Below are positions 45,155-54,430 of a DNA stretch of 64,000 nt, piece after piece. Each line of letters starts with the position of its first letter. Positions within the stretch are counted from its first letter, which is position 1. The notes under the pieces are model-generated. The model was not told where the DNA came from. It saw nothing but the letters and a program-made list of their open reading frames with translations, and did no database searches. The position numbers were made by a program, and so were the translations under genes. The stretch spans positions 1 through 64,000 of the forward strand of contig DGGU01000031.1 of NCBI GenBank assembly GCA_002392345.1, written 5' to 3'. The stretch comes from Lachnospiraceae bacterium UBA3866 (GTDB lineage Bacteria; Bacillota; Clostridia; Lachnospirales; Lachnospiraceae).

Positions 45155-46271
45155 TCGGGGTTTGTGATATCACTTCGTTGTTACTAACTTTAAATATTTT
45201 ATTGGGTTTTAATAGATCATATATATTTCGTTTCATTCCTGTGCAAGTTATTATTGTCTGTATGCCATCTAGATTTTCAATAAGTTCTTTTTGTCTTTTT
45301 TCGTCGAGCTCTGAAAAAACATCATCAAGAAGTAAAACAGGTGTGTTGCCTTTTTTTTCTTTCATAATAAGTAGTTCTGCAAGTTTTAGACTAATAGCCG
45401 CTGTCTTCTTCTGACCTTGAGAGCCAAATTGTCTTAAGTCCAAATTATCTATTATAAAGCTTATATCATCGCGGTGAGGACCGATTGTGGTGTAGCCTTG
45501 TTTTATGTCTTGTTCTTTTGTTTCTTTTAGCTTTTCTTTGTAAGTTTTTTCAATTTCAGAAGAAAAAACATCGTTTTCATAGTTTAATATTAACTCTTCT
45601 TTTTCACCGGAAATTTTATAATATATATCTTTTATCTTTTTTGCTATATCTTCTATATTTTCTTTTCTTTTTAATATAACCTCTGTACCATATCTTATAA
45701 GTTGATCATCGTATGAGTCGAGAAGAGTTATCAGATCATTTTTATTATTTCCTGAAGCGCTATATATATCTTTTAAGACAGCATTTCGCTGGTTAAGAAC
45801 CTTATTATAGTTTGAAATGCTTATTACATACTGTCTATCTATCTGGTAAAGCTCCATATCTATAAATTTTCTTCTTGTTGCTGGACCTTCTTTTATAATA
45901 TTTAGATCCTCCGGTGAAAAAATAACTGCGTAAAATGTCCCAAGGAAATCTGAAAGTTTTTCTTTCTTTATACCATTAAGAGCAATACCTTTTTTACTTT
46001 CTTTATTTAACTGAATGTCTATGACTTGCTTTTTTTCTTCTTTTTCATTAAAAATCATCTTTATGTGTGCTTCTTCTTCGTTGAAGTTAATTATGTCTTT
46101 TTCTTTGCTTCCTCTATGAGATCTAGAAGTGGCACACAAAAAAATTGATTCTAGAAGATTAGTCTTTCCTTCAGCATTATTGCCATATATTATATTGATA
46201 CTTGGATCAAAATATATAGATATTTCTTTATAGTTTCTATAATTTTTTAATCTAAGATTTTCTATATACAT
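45138..46271 (-). CDS. recF: DNA replication and repair protein RecF
   Basis: A 377-aa SMC-like ATPase that loads RecA at gaps. Walker A is IIYGNNAEGKTNLLE near residue 30, the signature-like FGSQGQKKTAAISLKLAEL is in the C-terminal half, and Walker B is PVLLLDDVFSELD. It begins right after dnaN. The small S4-domain gene often found between dnaN and recF in Bacilli is absent here. Confidence 0.96.
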   Translation of the reverse strand: MYIENLRLKNYRNYKEISIYFDPSINIIYGNNAEGKTNLLESIFLCATSRSHRGSKEKDIINFNEEEAHIKMIFNEKEEKKQVIDIQLNKESKKGIALNGIKKEKLSDFLGTFYAVIFSPEDLNIIKEGPATRRKFIDMELYQIDRQYVISISNYNKVLNQRNAVLKDIYSASGNNKNDLITLLDSYDDQLIRYGTEVILKRKENIEDIAKKIKDIYYKISGEKEELILNYENDVFSSEIEKTYKEKLKETKEQDIKQGYTTIGPHRDDISFIIDNLDLRQFGSQGQKKTAAISLKLAELLIMKEKKGNTPVLLLDDVFSELDEKRQKELIENLDGIQTIITCTGMKRNIYDLLKPNKIFKVSNNEVISQTPNERYG

Positions 46272-46272
46272 T

Positions 46273-47379
46273 TTATATTTTTACTGGTGTAAGTAGATAA
46301 GTATATGTTTCTTGTTTATCTTTTATAATAACTGGTTGTTTTGAACCTGCAAAATAAAGATATATCTTTTCATCTTCTATAACATTTAATATCTTTATAA
46401 GATTTTTAACATTAAAAGCAATCATAAGGTCTTTACCTGATTTTTTAATATCTATCTCTTCATGAGAATCACCAGATAAAGAATTTAAATTAATGTCCAT
46501 CTTTTCTTCTTTTATATCAAAAATTATTGGTTTATTATCATTATCTCTAAGAACTGGTATAGATCTTCTTAGACAATCTGTAAAATTACTTCTGTCTATC
46601 TCTATTTTTGTAGAATATTCCATGTTAAAAATTCTATCTGTATCTATATATTTATTTGGTATGATAAGTGAAATAAAAAAAGTATTATTAAATTCAAATG
46701 CTACATGTTTTTCACTTATATAAACAATAACATCTTTATTTACTTCTCCTTTTATAAGTTTATTTAATTCTTCAAGTGCTGATCCTGGTATATTTACTTC
46801 ATATGTATTATTATTATTAATTTTTTCATTTACAATAGATATAATATAACCATCCATTGATTTAACTTTAATATTTTCTTTATTAATATTAAAATTAATT
46901 CCTTTTAAAACAATATTTCCTGATTCTAAATTTTTATCATATGAAAAGATGGTTTTTTCTATTACTTTTTTTAATTTTAATTCATTTATTATTATTTTAT
47001 TTTCTTTATTAACTGATAATATATTAGGGTATGTGGTCTCATCTTTACTTTGTATAGTCTTTTTTGATTCACCACAAACTATAATACATTCTCTTTTTTC
47101 TGTTACTTCTAATTCTATATAAGATCCTTCTGGCATAGTTCTTATAATATCTATAAGATAATTACTATCTATGGCAGCTTTACCTTTTTCTTTTATCTCT
47201 CCTTCTGTCTCTCTTTTTATAGTTATCTCTTTTCCATCTTGTGCTGTAAGAGTTATCTTATTTTTAGTTGCATCAATTAATACACAGTCTAAAATCTGGT
47301 ATATATTTCCTCTTTTTACTGCTCTATTAACAACCTGCAATGAATCTAAAAAATCTTCTTTTTTAAACTCTATTTTCAT
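46273..47379 (-). CDS. dnaN: DNA polymerase III sliding clamp (beta subunit)
   Basis: A 368-aa clamp of three similar domains. The N-terminal KIEFKKEDFLDSLQVVNRAVK is typical, as is the C-terminal YTYLLTPVKI, close to the usual clamp ending. The sequence is divergent and rich in Asn and Lys (AT-biased), but length and position between dnaA and recF make the call secure. An SD AAGGAGAC precedes the ATG. Confidence 0.93.
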   Translation of the reverse strand: MKIEFKKEDFLDSLQVVNRAVKRGNIYQILDCVLIDATKNKITLTAQDGKEITIKRETEGEIKEKGKAAIDSNYLIDIIRTMPEGSYIELEVTEKRECIIVCGESKKTIQSKDETTYPNILSVNKENKIIINELKLKKVIEKTIFSYDKNLESGNIVLKGINFNINKENIKVKSMDGYIISIVNEKINNNNTYEVNIPGSALEELNKLIKGEVNKDVIVYISEKHVAFEFNNTFFISLIIPNKYIDTDRIFNMEYSTKIEIDRSNFTDCLRRSIPVLRDNDNKPIIFDIKEEKMDINLNSLSGDSHEEIDIKKSGKDLMIAFNVKNLIKILNVIEDEKIYLYFAGSKQPVIIKDKQETYTYLLTPVKI

Positions 47380-47519
47380 AGTAAGGTCTCCTTTTATTAT
47401 TATATATATATATTTATTTATTATTATTAAGGCTGTTTAAATGTTGAAAAGTTATAAAATTAGCAAAAAATAAAGGTTTTTATGTTTTAAAAAATGTTAA
47501 TAATAAAAATAATAAGATA
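47380..47519. other. dnaA-dnaN intergenic AT-rich tract
   Basis: A 140-bp spacer of nearly pure A/T, including an alternating TATATATATA run at about 47400-47412 and TTATTATTATTAAG repeats. It holds no convincing DnaA box. It could serve as a second unwinding region or simply as the dnaN promoter; position is the only support. Confidence 0.35.
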
Positions 47520-48878
47520 TTATATTAACAATTTATCTTTAATATTTTTTATATTTTCCGAAAGTTCTTTTTCATTCATTCTTTCTTCTATCTTTTTACA
47601 AGAATTTATAATAGTACTATGATCTCTATTAAAAAACTCTCCAATTTTTGCTTGAGTAATATCTTTTATAAGATTTCTACATAAATATATAGATATATCT
47701 CTTGCATATACAAATTCTCTATTTCTCTTTACTCCACAGACATCAAGTATATTAACTCCAAAATATTCACAAACAACTCTTGTTATACGTTCAGGAGTTA
47801 GTTTTTTATCTTCTTTATTTTTAATATCTGAGAGTCTTTCTTTAGCTAAATCTAAATCGACAGTTTTCTTTATAAGTTTAGAATAAAGAATAATGTTTTT
47901 AAGAGATGATTCTAGTTCTCTTATATTTGATTGGACATTTTTAGCTATATATTTTATAACTTCGTTATCTACTGGATATTCTGGGTGAAGATTTTGTTCT
48001 TTTTTTCTAAGGATGGCAATTCTTGTCTCATAATCAGGAAGATATAATTCACAAGTTGTCCCCCAAGAAAACCTTGATTTTAACCTATCTTCCATGTCAT
48101 CACCCATCTCTTTAATAGATTTATCGGAAGTTAATACTATTTGTTTTTTATTTTCATGAAGAACGTTGAAAGTATTAAAAAATTCCTCTTGTGTTTTTTC
48201 TTTTCCTGCAAGTATATGTATATCATCAATAATTAAGATATCAACATTCCTATATTTATTTTTAAATGCAGAAACAGTATTATTGGTAATGCTATCAACA
48301 AATTCTTGTGCATAGCGTTCACAACTTGTGAATATTATGTTTAAAGAAGGATCTTTTCTAAGAGCGCTATTGGCTATCGCTTGAGCTAAGTGAGTCTTGC
48401 CAAGACCTGTTTTACCATATAAGAAAAGTGGATTAAAATTTTCTCCAGGATTTTCAGCAACAGCAATACAAGTAGCAAAGGCAATAGAATTAGATGCTCC
48501 TTGCACAAAATTTTCAAAAGAATTGAGGGGTTCGTTGATACCTGCTGATTTAAGCAAAGAATCAAAATCAGAAGTCTCTTCTTTTATCTTTTTTAAAGAA
48601 GAGTTTTTAGATTTGAAGACTATCTCAAGATCTTCTGTAGATATACCTGTGGCGTGTGATACTGTTATCCTTAACTGAGAAAGGACTCTATTCTGAAGGA
48701 AACTTATATATCCGTCCTCTGGAACTTCTATATAAAGGGTGTTTTTTTCTAGTTTTATAGGCTTTAAGACATCTTTTATAAAAGCTTCATATACATGGTC
48801 ACTTATCTCAAAATCTTCTTTCATCTGAAGGAGCAAATCTGACCAATCATGATTAAGTTTTTCAAAAGACTTAGACAT
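47520..48878 (-). CDS. dnaA: Chromosomal replication initiator DnaA
   Basis: A 452-aa initiator. Domain I occupies about residues 1-90; domain III has Walker A LYGKTGLGKTHLAQAIAN, Walker B ILIIDDIHILAGKE and the sensor region SDKSIKEMGDDMEDRLKSRF. Domain IV ends with the DNA-binding signature RDHSTIINSCKKIEERM. ATG 48878 (MSKSFEKL) is preferred over 48887; both lie in the same frame. First gene of the leftward origin operon. Confidence 0.97.
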   Translation of the reverse strand: MSKSFEKLNHDWSDLLLQMKEDFEISDHVYEAFIKDVLKPIKLEKNTLYIEVPEDGYISFLQNRVLSQLRITVSHATGISTEDLEIVFKSKNSSLKKIKEETSDFDSLLKSAGINEPLNSFENFVQGASNSIAFATCIAVAENPGENFNPLFLYGKTGLGKTHLAQAIANSALRKDPSLNIIFTSCERYAQEFVDSITNNTVSAFKNKYRNVDILIIDDIHILAGKEKTQEEFFNTFNVLHENKKQIVLTSDKSIKEMGDDMEDRLKSRFSWGTTCELYLPDYETRIAILRKKEQNLHPEYPVDNEVIKYIAKNVQSNIRELESSLKNIILYSKLIKKTVDLDLAKERLSDIKNKEDKKLTPERITRVVCEYFGVNILDVCGVKRNREFVYARDISIYLCRNLIKDITQAKIGEFFNRDHSTIINSCKKIEERMNEKELSENIKNIKDKLLI

Positions 48879-48887
48879 AATATGCAT

Positions 48888-49130
48888 ATATTATACATCA
48901 ATAGGTTGTGATTATCAAGGTGGAAAACTCAAAAAAGCGGTGGAAAATGCACAAAAAAACAACAAAATTAATAGTACATAATTATAGAAGAAAATATAAA
49001 AATACCAAGAGTTATTAACAAGTTATCAACAACAAAAACCCCGTAAACAACAGTTTTTTTTATTGACAAAAAACTCAAAAAAGACTATACTTTTTATGTT
49101 TTACTATCATATAGAAAGGAGGAAAAATAC
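48888..49130. other. Putative replication origin (oriC)
   Basis: This gene-free region separates leftward dnaA from rightward rpmH, which is the normal oriC site in Firmicutes, and gene orientation switches here. DnaA-box-like 9-mers include TTATTAACA and TTATCAACA at about 49012-49032, and two GGTGGAAAA elements (reverse of TTTTCCACC) at about 48920-48956. All deviate from TTATCCACA. AT-rich runs lie between them. Promoters of dnaA and rpmH must also be here. Confidence 0.7.
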
Positions 49131-49268
49131 ATGGCAAAAATGACTTTACAGCCAAAAAAGAGACAAAGATTGAAAGTACACGGTTTTAGATCTAGAATGA
49201 GCACCGCAAATGGAAGAAAGGTACTCTCTGCTAGACGAGCTAAAGGAAGAAAGCAATTAACGGTATAG
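49131..49268 (+). CDS. rpmH: 50S ribosomal protein L34
   Basis: A small basic ribosomal protein of 45 aa with the L34 signature [20 protein letters not shown] and the C-terminal [11 protein letters not shown]. Preceded by the strong SD AAGGAGG and a probable promoter TTGACA...TATACT at about 49062-49090. First gene of the rightward origin operon rpmH-rnpA-yidD-yidC-jag. Confidence 0.98.
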   Translation: MAKMTLQPKKRQRLKVHGFRSRMSTANGRKVLSARRAKGRKQLTV

Positions 49269-49276
49269 TTTTAATC

Positions 49277-49306
49277 TTGGTCGAGAAAACGACCAATTTT
49301 TGTTTT
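49277..49306 (+). terminator. Hairpin between rpmH and rnpA
   Basis: Stem TTGGTCG/CGACCAA (49277-49283 with 49290-49296), 6-nt loop, then TTTTTGTTTT running straight into the rnpA ATG. This is a textbook intrinsic terminator placed inside an operon, so it likely attenuates transcription into rnpA. Confidence 0.75.
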
Positions 49307-49307
49307 G

Positions 49308-49649
49308 ATGAAAGATACGATTAAAAAAGCTAGTGATTTTAAAAATATATATACAAATGGAAAATCACAGGCAAGTAAAAATTTGGTTTTATATGTATTG
49401 AAAAGTAGTGCTATGGAAAGAAACCGATATGGGATTTCTGTATCACACAAAGTTGGAAACTCTGTCGTAAGACACACTCTAATAAGAAGAATTAGAGAAA
49501 TCTATAGAAAGAATGTTGATAAGATAAAAGATGGATATGATTTGATAATTGTACTTAGAGTGGGTAGCGACAAGACAGAATTTATTAAATTAAACGAAGA
49601 ATTTTTACAATTATGTAAGAGACAGGATATTTTAGAGAAAGAGGATTAA
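49308..49649 (+). CDS. rnpA: Ribonuclease P protein component
   Basis: A 113-aa basic protein that assists the RNase P RNA in tRNA 5' maturation. The family motif [24 protein letters not shown] is split over residues about 42-65 and ends in IREIYR. ATG 49308 has no Shine-Dalgarno; it follows the U-run of the hairpin after rpmH, so translation may depend on read-through or coupling. Confidence 0.96.
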   Translation: MKDTIKKASDFKNIYTNGKSQASKNLVLYVLKSSAMERNRYGISVSHKVGNSVVRHTLIRRIREIYRKNVDKIKDGYDLIIVLRVGSDKTEFIKLNEEFLQLCKRQDILEKED

Positions 49650-49650
49650 A

Positions 49651-49869
49651 TTGATCAAAAATTTTTTAATTTTTTTAATTAAAAAATATCAGAAATATAT
49701 TTCTCCAACATTATCTCTTTTTGGTAGATGTGCATATACCCCATCATGCTCTAACTATACTATGGAAGCAATTAGTAGGTATGGTGCACTAAAAGGAGGT
49801 GCTATGGGATTATGGAGAATAATAAGATGTAATCCTTTCTCTAAAGGCGGATATGATCCAGTTCCGTAA
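49651..49869 (+). CDS. yidD: Membrane protein insertion efficiency factor YidD
   Basis: A 72-aa YidD: an N-terminal amphipathic helix, then [21 protein letters not shown] with [14 protein letters not shown] and a final [13 protein letters not shown]. It helps YidC insert membrane proteins. The start is TTG 49651, one base after the rnpA stop, with GAGG upstream; no ATG gives the family length. Confidence 0.94.
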   Translation: MIKNFLIFLIKKYQKYISPTLSLFGRCAYTPSCSNYTMEAISRYGALKGGAMGLWRIIRCNPFSKGGYDPVP

Positions 49870-49896
49870 GGACAAAGCCTAAAGGAGGAAAGATAG

Positions 49897-51189
49897 ATGT
49901 TATTTTTAACAGCACATGGTGGAATACTTGGACCAATAGCTACGATTTTTGGTTATCTGATGAATGGTATCTACCTAGCTCTTGATAAGATAGGTATAGG
50001 TAATATAGGACTTGCTATCATAATATTTACTTTGATTACTAGACTTATACTCTATCCTTTTACAGTTCGTCAACAGAAGTCTTCAAAGCTTATGGCTATC
50101 ATACAACCTGAGATACAAGCTATACAAGCAAAGTATCAAGGAAAGAATGATCAGCAGTCAATGATGGCTCAACAAGCAGAGATAAAAGCTGTATATGAAA
50201 AGTATGGTACTTCTATGACAGGAAGTTGCGTGCAGCTACTTATACAGATGCCTATACTTTTTGCTTTATATAGAGTTATAATGAATGTCCCAGCATATGT
50301 ACCAGCGATAAAAGATAAATTTATGGTTATCGTTGATGCTATGGGCGGCGTTGGCGCAATAGACACTTTAACAAAGTTTTTTAATGACAACAAAGATAGT
50401 ATCAAAAGTATAACTCTTAACCAGATACATAATTTTGGTACAGAAGGTACTTACACAGTAGAACAACAAAAGAATTTTATCATAGATTTTCTATACAAAT
50501 TAAATCCGGATCAGATGCAAGCTCTTGCACGAGAGTTCCCTGCAAATGCACAACAGACAATTGAAAACACAATGGTCGAGATAAACGAGGCCAATTCTTT
50601 TCTTGGTCTAAACTTATCTACTGCACCTAGTGCACATGGCTTTATGTCACCATATATTTTAGTGCCTATACTTGCAGGACTATCACAGTATGCATCAGTA
50701 ATGATCATGCAAGCCCAGACAAGACCAAAGACAGAGACAAATGGAGAAGGCGACACTATGCAACAGACAATGAAGTCTATGAACATAATGATGCCTATTA
50801 TGTCTGCGGTATTCTGCTGGGGATTTGCAACAGGTCTAGGTATATATTGGATAGCAACATCTGTATTTATGGTTATTACTCAGCTTATAGTTAATAAGCA
50901 GCTTAAAAACCTTGATATAGACGCTATGATAAAGCAGAACATAGAGAAGGCCAACAAAAAGAGAGCAAAAAAAGGCTTGCCTCCTATTAACGAGGCTCAA
51001 GCTGCTAACAATATAAAGCGAATGGAAGAAAAGGCCGAAAAGAAAGAGCAAGAAAGAGAAAAGATACTTAACGAACAGAAAGAGCATATAGAGAAGGCCA
51101 ATGAATATTATTTTAAAGATGAAAACCCTGATTCTCTTTTTGCAAAAGCAAATATGGTTCAAAAGTATAATGAAAGAAACAACAAGTAA
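49897..51189 (+). CDS. yidC: Membrane protein insertase YidC/OxaA
   Basis: A 430-aa insertase with about five membrane helices. IGLAIIIFTLITRLILYPF and QKSSKLMAIIQPEIQAIQAKY are typical, as is LLIQMPILFALYRVI; the later MPIMSAVFCWGFATGLGIYW is the conserved core. The tail after residue 360 is highly charged and probably a coiled coil (EKAEKKEQEREKILNEQKE). SD AAGGAGGAAAG precedes the ATG. Confidence 0.95.
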   Translation: MLFLTAHGGILGPIATIFGYLMNGIYLALDKIGIGNIGLAIIIFTLITRLILYPFTVRQQKSSKLMAIIQPEIQAIQAKYQGKNDQQSMMAQQAEIKAVYEKYGTSMTGSCVQLLIQMPILFALYRVIMNVPAYVPAIKDKFMVIVDAMGGVGAIDTLTKFFNDNKDSIKSITLNQIHNFGTEGTYTVEQQKNFIIDFLYKLNPDQMQALAREFPANAQQTIENTMVEINEANSFLGLNLSTAPSAHGFMSPYILVPILAGLSQYASVMIMQAQTRPKTETNGEGDTMQQTMKSMNIMMPIMSAVFCWGFATGLGIYWIATSVFMVITQLIVNKQLKNLDIDAMIKQNIEKANKKRAKKGLPPINEAQAANNIKRMEEKAEKKEQEREKILNEQKEHIEKANEYYFKDENPDSLFAKANMVQKYNERNNK

Positions 51190-51204
51190 GGTAAGGAGTA
51201 TAAA

Positions 51205-51975
51205 ATGAGAATACAAATAAAAGGTGAAACAATAGATGAGGCAATCAATAACGCTATGCTAGAATTATCTACTACCAGTGATAACATAGCATATGAAGTG
51301 ATTCAAGAGGGATCGGAAGGATTTTTTGGTATAGGTTCTAGGCCATTTATAATAGAAGCATATAAGAATGACGACAAAGAAGAAAACTATAAGAAAGAAA
51401 GCGTCAACAAAAAAGAGAAACTTGTAGAAAAAGAATCTGGTGTCTATGAGTTTAAGACAGAAAAGGTCTCAACAAGCAAAGGCGTTGCTAAAAAGGAAGA
51501 AGTGATGACAAGAGACCCTGAAGAAGTATTTAATGAGGTGAAAAATTTTCTTGAACCTATCTTTAAAGAATTTAACACTAAAATCAATCTTGATTATAAA
51601 GCAATAAAAGAAAAAAATACCCTTGTCATTAATATAAGTGGCGAAAAGATAGGCGTGATTATAGGTAAGCATGGTGCTACACTTGATGCCCTTCAGCATC
51701 TTGCTAATATAGTTGTTAATAATGGAAAGAGTAATAGGGTGAAAATAAGCATGGACAGCGAGAATTACAGGGAGAAAAGAAATAAAACCCTCGAGACTCT
51801 TGCAAAAACAGTTGCTAACAACGTAAGAAAGACACATAAAGACTATGAATTAGAGCCTATGCCATCTTATGAAAGAAGAATTATACATTCAGTTTTACAG
51901 AAAGAGAAAAACATAGAGACTGTATCAAAGGGTGTAGATAAAGATAGGCACGTAGTAGTTAAATACAAAAGATAA
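51205..51975 (+). CDS. jag: Jag/KhpB RNA-binding protein
   Basis: A 256-aa protein with three domains: Jag-N (MRIQIKGETIDEAINNAML and EVIQEGSEGFFGIGSRP, residues 1-50), a charged linker, a KH domain (INISGEKIGVIIGKHGATLD) and a C-terminal R3H domain (PMPSYERRIIHSVLQ). Partner of KhpA in RNA binding and cell-wall growth control in Firmicutes. It follows yidC as in most relatives. Confidence 0.95.
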   Translation: MRIQIKGETIDEAINNAMLELSTTSDNIAYEVIQEGSEGFFGIGSRPFIIEAYKNDDKEENYKKESVNKKEKLVEKESGVYEFKTEKVSTSKGVAKKEEVMTRDPEEVFNEVKNFLEPIFKEFNTKINLDYKAIKEKNTLVINISGEKIGVIIGKHGATLDALQHLANIVVNNGKSNRVKISMDSENYREKRNKTLETLAKTVANNVRKTHKDYELEPMPSYERRIIHSVLQKEKNIETVSKGVDKDRHVVVKYKR

Positions 51976-51986
51976 AAGGTGAACTC

Positions 51987-52502
51987 ATGAAAGAATGTCT
52001 AATAGTAATAGATATGCAAAATGATTTTATAACGGGATCACTTGGAAGTATTGAAGCAGAAACGATAGTTCCTAAGGTAAAAGCACGAATAGAGGAAGCT
52101 ATTAATAAAAACGAAGATATATATTTTACAAAAGATACTCATCTTGAACCATATGAAAAAACAAGAGAAGGTCAATATCTTCCTATAAAACATTGCATGG
52201 AAGGCACAAAAGGTCACGATATATGTGATGAACTAAAGCCTTATGAAAAAAATGCCAAAAAGATAATAATAAAATATACCTTTGGAAGTACAGAATTACC
52301 AACTTATCTAAAAGAATATGACAAGATAACTTTTGTAGGGCTATGCACAGACATATGTGTAGTTAGCAACGTGTTATTAGCAAAAGCATTTTATCCAGAG
52401 AAGCCAATCGCAGTTGAAAAAGATTTATGTGCAGGCACCAGCATAGAAAATCATCAAAGTGCATTAAATGTTATGAAATCTTGTCACATAGATATTATAT
52501 AG
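51987..52502 (+). CDS. Isochorismatase-family hydrolase (nicotinamidase-like)
   Basis: A 171-aa cysteine hydrolase. The catalytic triad is visible: Asp in CLIVIDMQNDFITGSLG, Lys in KHCMEGTKG's neighbourhood or KYTFGST, and Cys in FVGLCTDICVVSN. Nicotinamidase (PncA) would be about this size and order, converting nicotinamide to nicotinate, but other isochorismatase-like amidases fit equally. It sits 12 bp after jag and may be cotranscribed. Confidence 0.82.
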   Translation: MKECLIVIDMQNDFITGSLGSIEAETIVPKVKARIEEAINKNEDIYFTKDTHLEPYEKTREGQYLPIKHCMEGTKGHDICDELKPYEKNAKKIIIKYTFGSTELPTYLKEYDKITFVGLCTDICVVSNVLLAKAFYPEKPIAVEKDLCAGTSIENHQSALNVMKSCHIDII

Positions 52503-52565
52503 AAGGTATTTGACATAAAATCAAAAATTGTCAATCGGAAAGCTTATTTTATATTGATATATGAC

Positions 52566-52594
52566 TTGATTTTTTTAGTAAAGTGAGTTATTAT
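52566..52594 (+). promoter_or_regulatory. Promoter of spoVG
   Basis: TTGATT (52566-52571), a 17-nt spacer and TATTAT (52589-52594), about 32 bp before the spoVG ATG. A small inverted repeat TTGACA...TGTCAA lies at about 52510-52534 upstream. Confidence 0.5.
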
Positions 52595-52625
52595 ATCTAT
52601 GCAATATTTAAGGAGGCGAACGGAA

Positions 52626-52904
52626 ATGAATATTACAGATGTAAGAATCAGAATTATGGAAAAGGAAGGCAAGATGAAAGCAATCGCTGCTATCACTATT
52701 GATGGAGTATTCGTAGTACACGACATCAAGGTTATAGAAGGCGACAATGGTCTTTTCATAGCTATGCCATCAGTTAAGAGAAAGGATGGAGAGTTCAAAG
52801 ACATAGCTCACCCAATTAATTCTGAGACAAGAGAGATGATACAGAAGACAATCATTGACAAGTACAATGAAGTACTTGCAGCTGGTCCACAGACCACACT
52901 ATAA
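52626..52904 (+). CDS. spoVG: Septation protein SpoVG
   Basis: A 92-aa nucleic-acid-binding regulator with the family sequence [31 protein letters not shown] and [20 protein letters not shown], then [11 protein letters not shown]. It affects septation, sporulation and virulence genes in Firmicutes. ATG 52626 follows AAGGAGGCGAACGGAA; the longer upstream frame has no RBS. It is monocistronic and ends in a terminator. Confidence 0.97.
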   Translation: MNITDVRIRIMEKEGKMKAIAAITIDGVFVVHDIKVIEGDNGLFIAMPSVKRKDGEFKDIAHPINSETREMIQKTIIDKYNEVLAAGPQTTL

Positions 52905-52930
52905 ACTTCATTGTATCGGTCTTAAAATAG

Positions 52931-52953
52931 GCAGGCTATAAGCCTGCTTTTTT
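52931..52953 (+). terminator. Intrinsic terminator after spoVG
   Basis: Stem GCAGGCT/AGCCTGC (52931-52937 with 52941-52947), ATA loop, then TTTTTTC. A compact, strong terminator. Confidence 0.9.
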
Positions 52954-52977
52954 CTTTAAAAAACTTTGATTATAAGA

Positions 52978-52983
52978 TATAAT
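52978..52983 (+). promoter_or_regulatory. -10 box of mnmE
   Basis: TATAAT at 52978-52983, only 14 bp before the mnmE ATG; a weak TTTAAA at 52955-52960 lies 17 nt upstream. Transcription should start about 8 nt before the ATG, leaving no room for a Shine-Dalgarno. Confidence 0.5.
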
Positions 52984-52997
52984 AGATGATATAAAAT

Positions 52998-54401
52998 ATG
53001 GGACATGAAGACACAATAGTGGCAATCGCCACATCTATGACTCCAGCAGGCATAGGTATAATAAGAGTTTCAGGAGATGATGCTATAGATATAATCTCTT
53101 CTATTTTTGTTGATAAGAATAAAAATGAAAAGAGTTTTACTGAAAGCTACAAAGCGTATCACGGATATATATGTGATAAAGAAAAAAATGAGTTAATAGA
53201 TGAAGTTATATGCATAGTTATGCGAAAGCCTCATTCATATACGACTGAAGATGTAGTTGAAGTGCAATGTCATGGTGGGCCACTAGTACTTAAAAAGATA
53301 TTGCAGTTAATAGAAGGTAGAGGCGCAAGGATAGCGGAGCCTGGGGAATTCACCAAGAGGGCGTTTCTAAATGGTCGTATAGACTTATCTATGGCAGAGT
53401 CTGTATCGGACATCATAATGTCAAAGAACGATTATGCGTTGAAGGTAAGTTTTGAACAATTAAGAGGAAATATATCAGAAAAACTAAATCATTTTAGAAA
53501 AGAAATATTAGAATCGATAGCTTTCATCGAAGCATGCCTTGATGATCCAGAGCACATGTCTTTAGATGGATATAAAGAAAAGCTTAAAAATAAAGTCGAT
53601 AATATTATTAATGAGATTGATAAGATAATAGAAAATTATGATAATGGCCGACTCATTAAAGAAGGGGTAAATACTGTTATCATAGGAAGGCCAAATGTAG
53701 GAAAAAGTTCTCTTCTAAATCTCCTACTTGATGAAGAAAGAGCAATAGTTACTGATGTGGCGGGGACAACAAGGGATATAATAAAAGAGAGTATAAACTT
53801 AAGAGGTATAACCTTAAACATCATAGATACTGCTGGCATAAGAGAAGAAAAAGGGATTGATAAGGTTGAAGAGATAGGGATAGAAAAGGCAAAAAGCGAG
53901 ATAAAAAAAGCAGACTTGATAATTTTAATGCTTGATGCAACGACTCCTTTAAGTAAAGACGATGAAGCTCTTATAAAATTATGCCAAAGTCAAAATAAGA
54001 AATGTATAGTACTAATAAACAAGATAGATCTAGGCAAAAACGTTATAGATAAAGAAAAATTAAAAAATCTCTTTAATTATGATATAATAGTAATAGATTT
54101 TTCTACAAAAACAAAAGAGGGCCTAGAAAAGCTAGAAGAATCCATAGAAAAGCTCTTTGTTTTTGGAGATATAGATTTTAATAATGAGATATTTTTATCA
54201 AATGAAAGACAGTTTTCTTCGATAAAAAAAGCAAAAAAATCGTTGCAAAATGTTCTATCGGCAATAGAGAGTAAAGTATCAGAAGACTTCTATACTATAG
54301 ATTTAAATGATGCATATATAAGTTTATCTCAAGTTCTTGGCATAGAAGTGACAGATGATGTGATAGATGAAATATTTTCAAAATTTTGTATGGGAAAATA
54401 A
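52998..54401 (+). CDS. mnmE: tRNA modification GTPase MnmE
   Basis: A 467-aa GTPase that with MnmG modifies the wobble uridine of tRNAs using a folate. The N-terminal folate domain has [14 protein letters not shown] and [21 protein letters not shown]. The G domain has [29 protein letters not shown] and VLINKIDLG. It ends in the essential cysteine motif FCMGK. The ATG at 52998 has no Shine-Dalgarno. Origin-proximal as usual. Confidence 0.97.
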   Translation: MGHEDTIVAIATSMTPAGIGIIRVSGDDAIDIISSIFVDKNKNEKSFTESYKAYHGYICDKEKNELIDEVICIVMRKPHSYTTEDVVEVQCHGGPLVLKKILQLIEGRGARIAEPGEFTKRAFLNGRIDLSMAESVSDIIMSKNDYALKVSFEQLRGNISEKLNHFRKEILESIAFIEACLDDPEHMSLDGYKEKLKNKVDNIINEIDKIIENYDNGRLIKEGVNTVIIGRPNVGKSSLLNLLLDEERAIVTDVAGTTRDIIKESINLRGITLNIIDTAGIREEKGIDKVEEIGIEKAKSEIKKADLIILMLDATTPLSKDDEALIKLCQSQNKKCIVLINKIDLGKNVIDKEKLKNLFNYDIIVIDFSTKTKEGLEKLEESIEKLFVFGDIDFNNEIFLSNERQFSSIKKAKKSLQNVLSAIESKVSEDFYTIDLNDAYISLSQVLGIEVTDDVIDEIFSKFCMGK

Positions 54402-54430
54402 ATGGGTCTTTAAGATCCGAAGGAGAAAGA

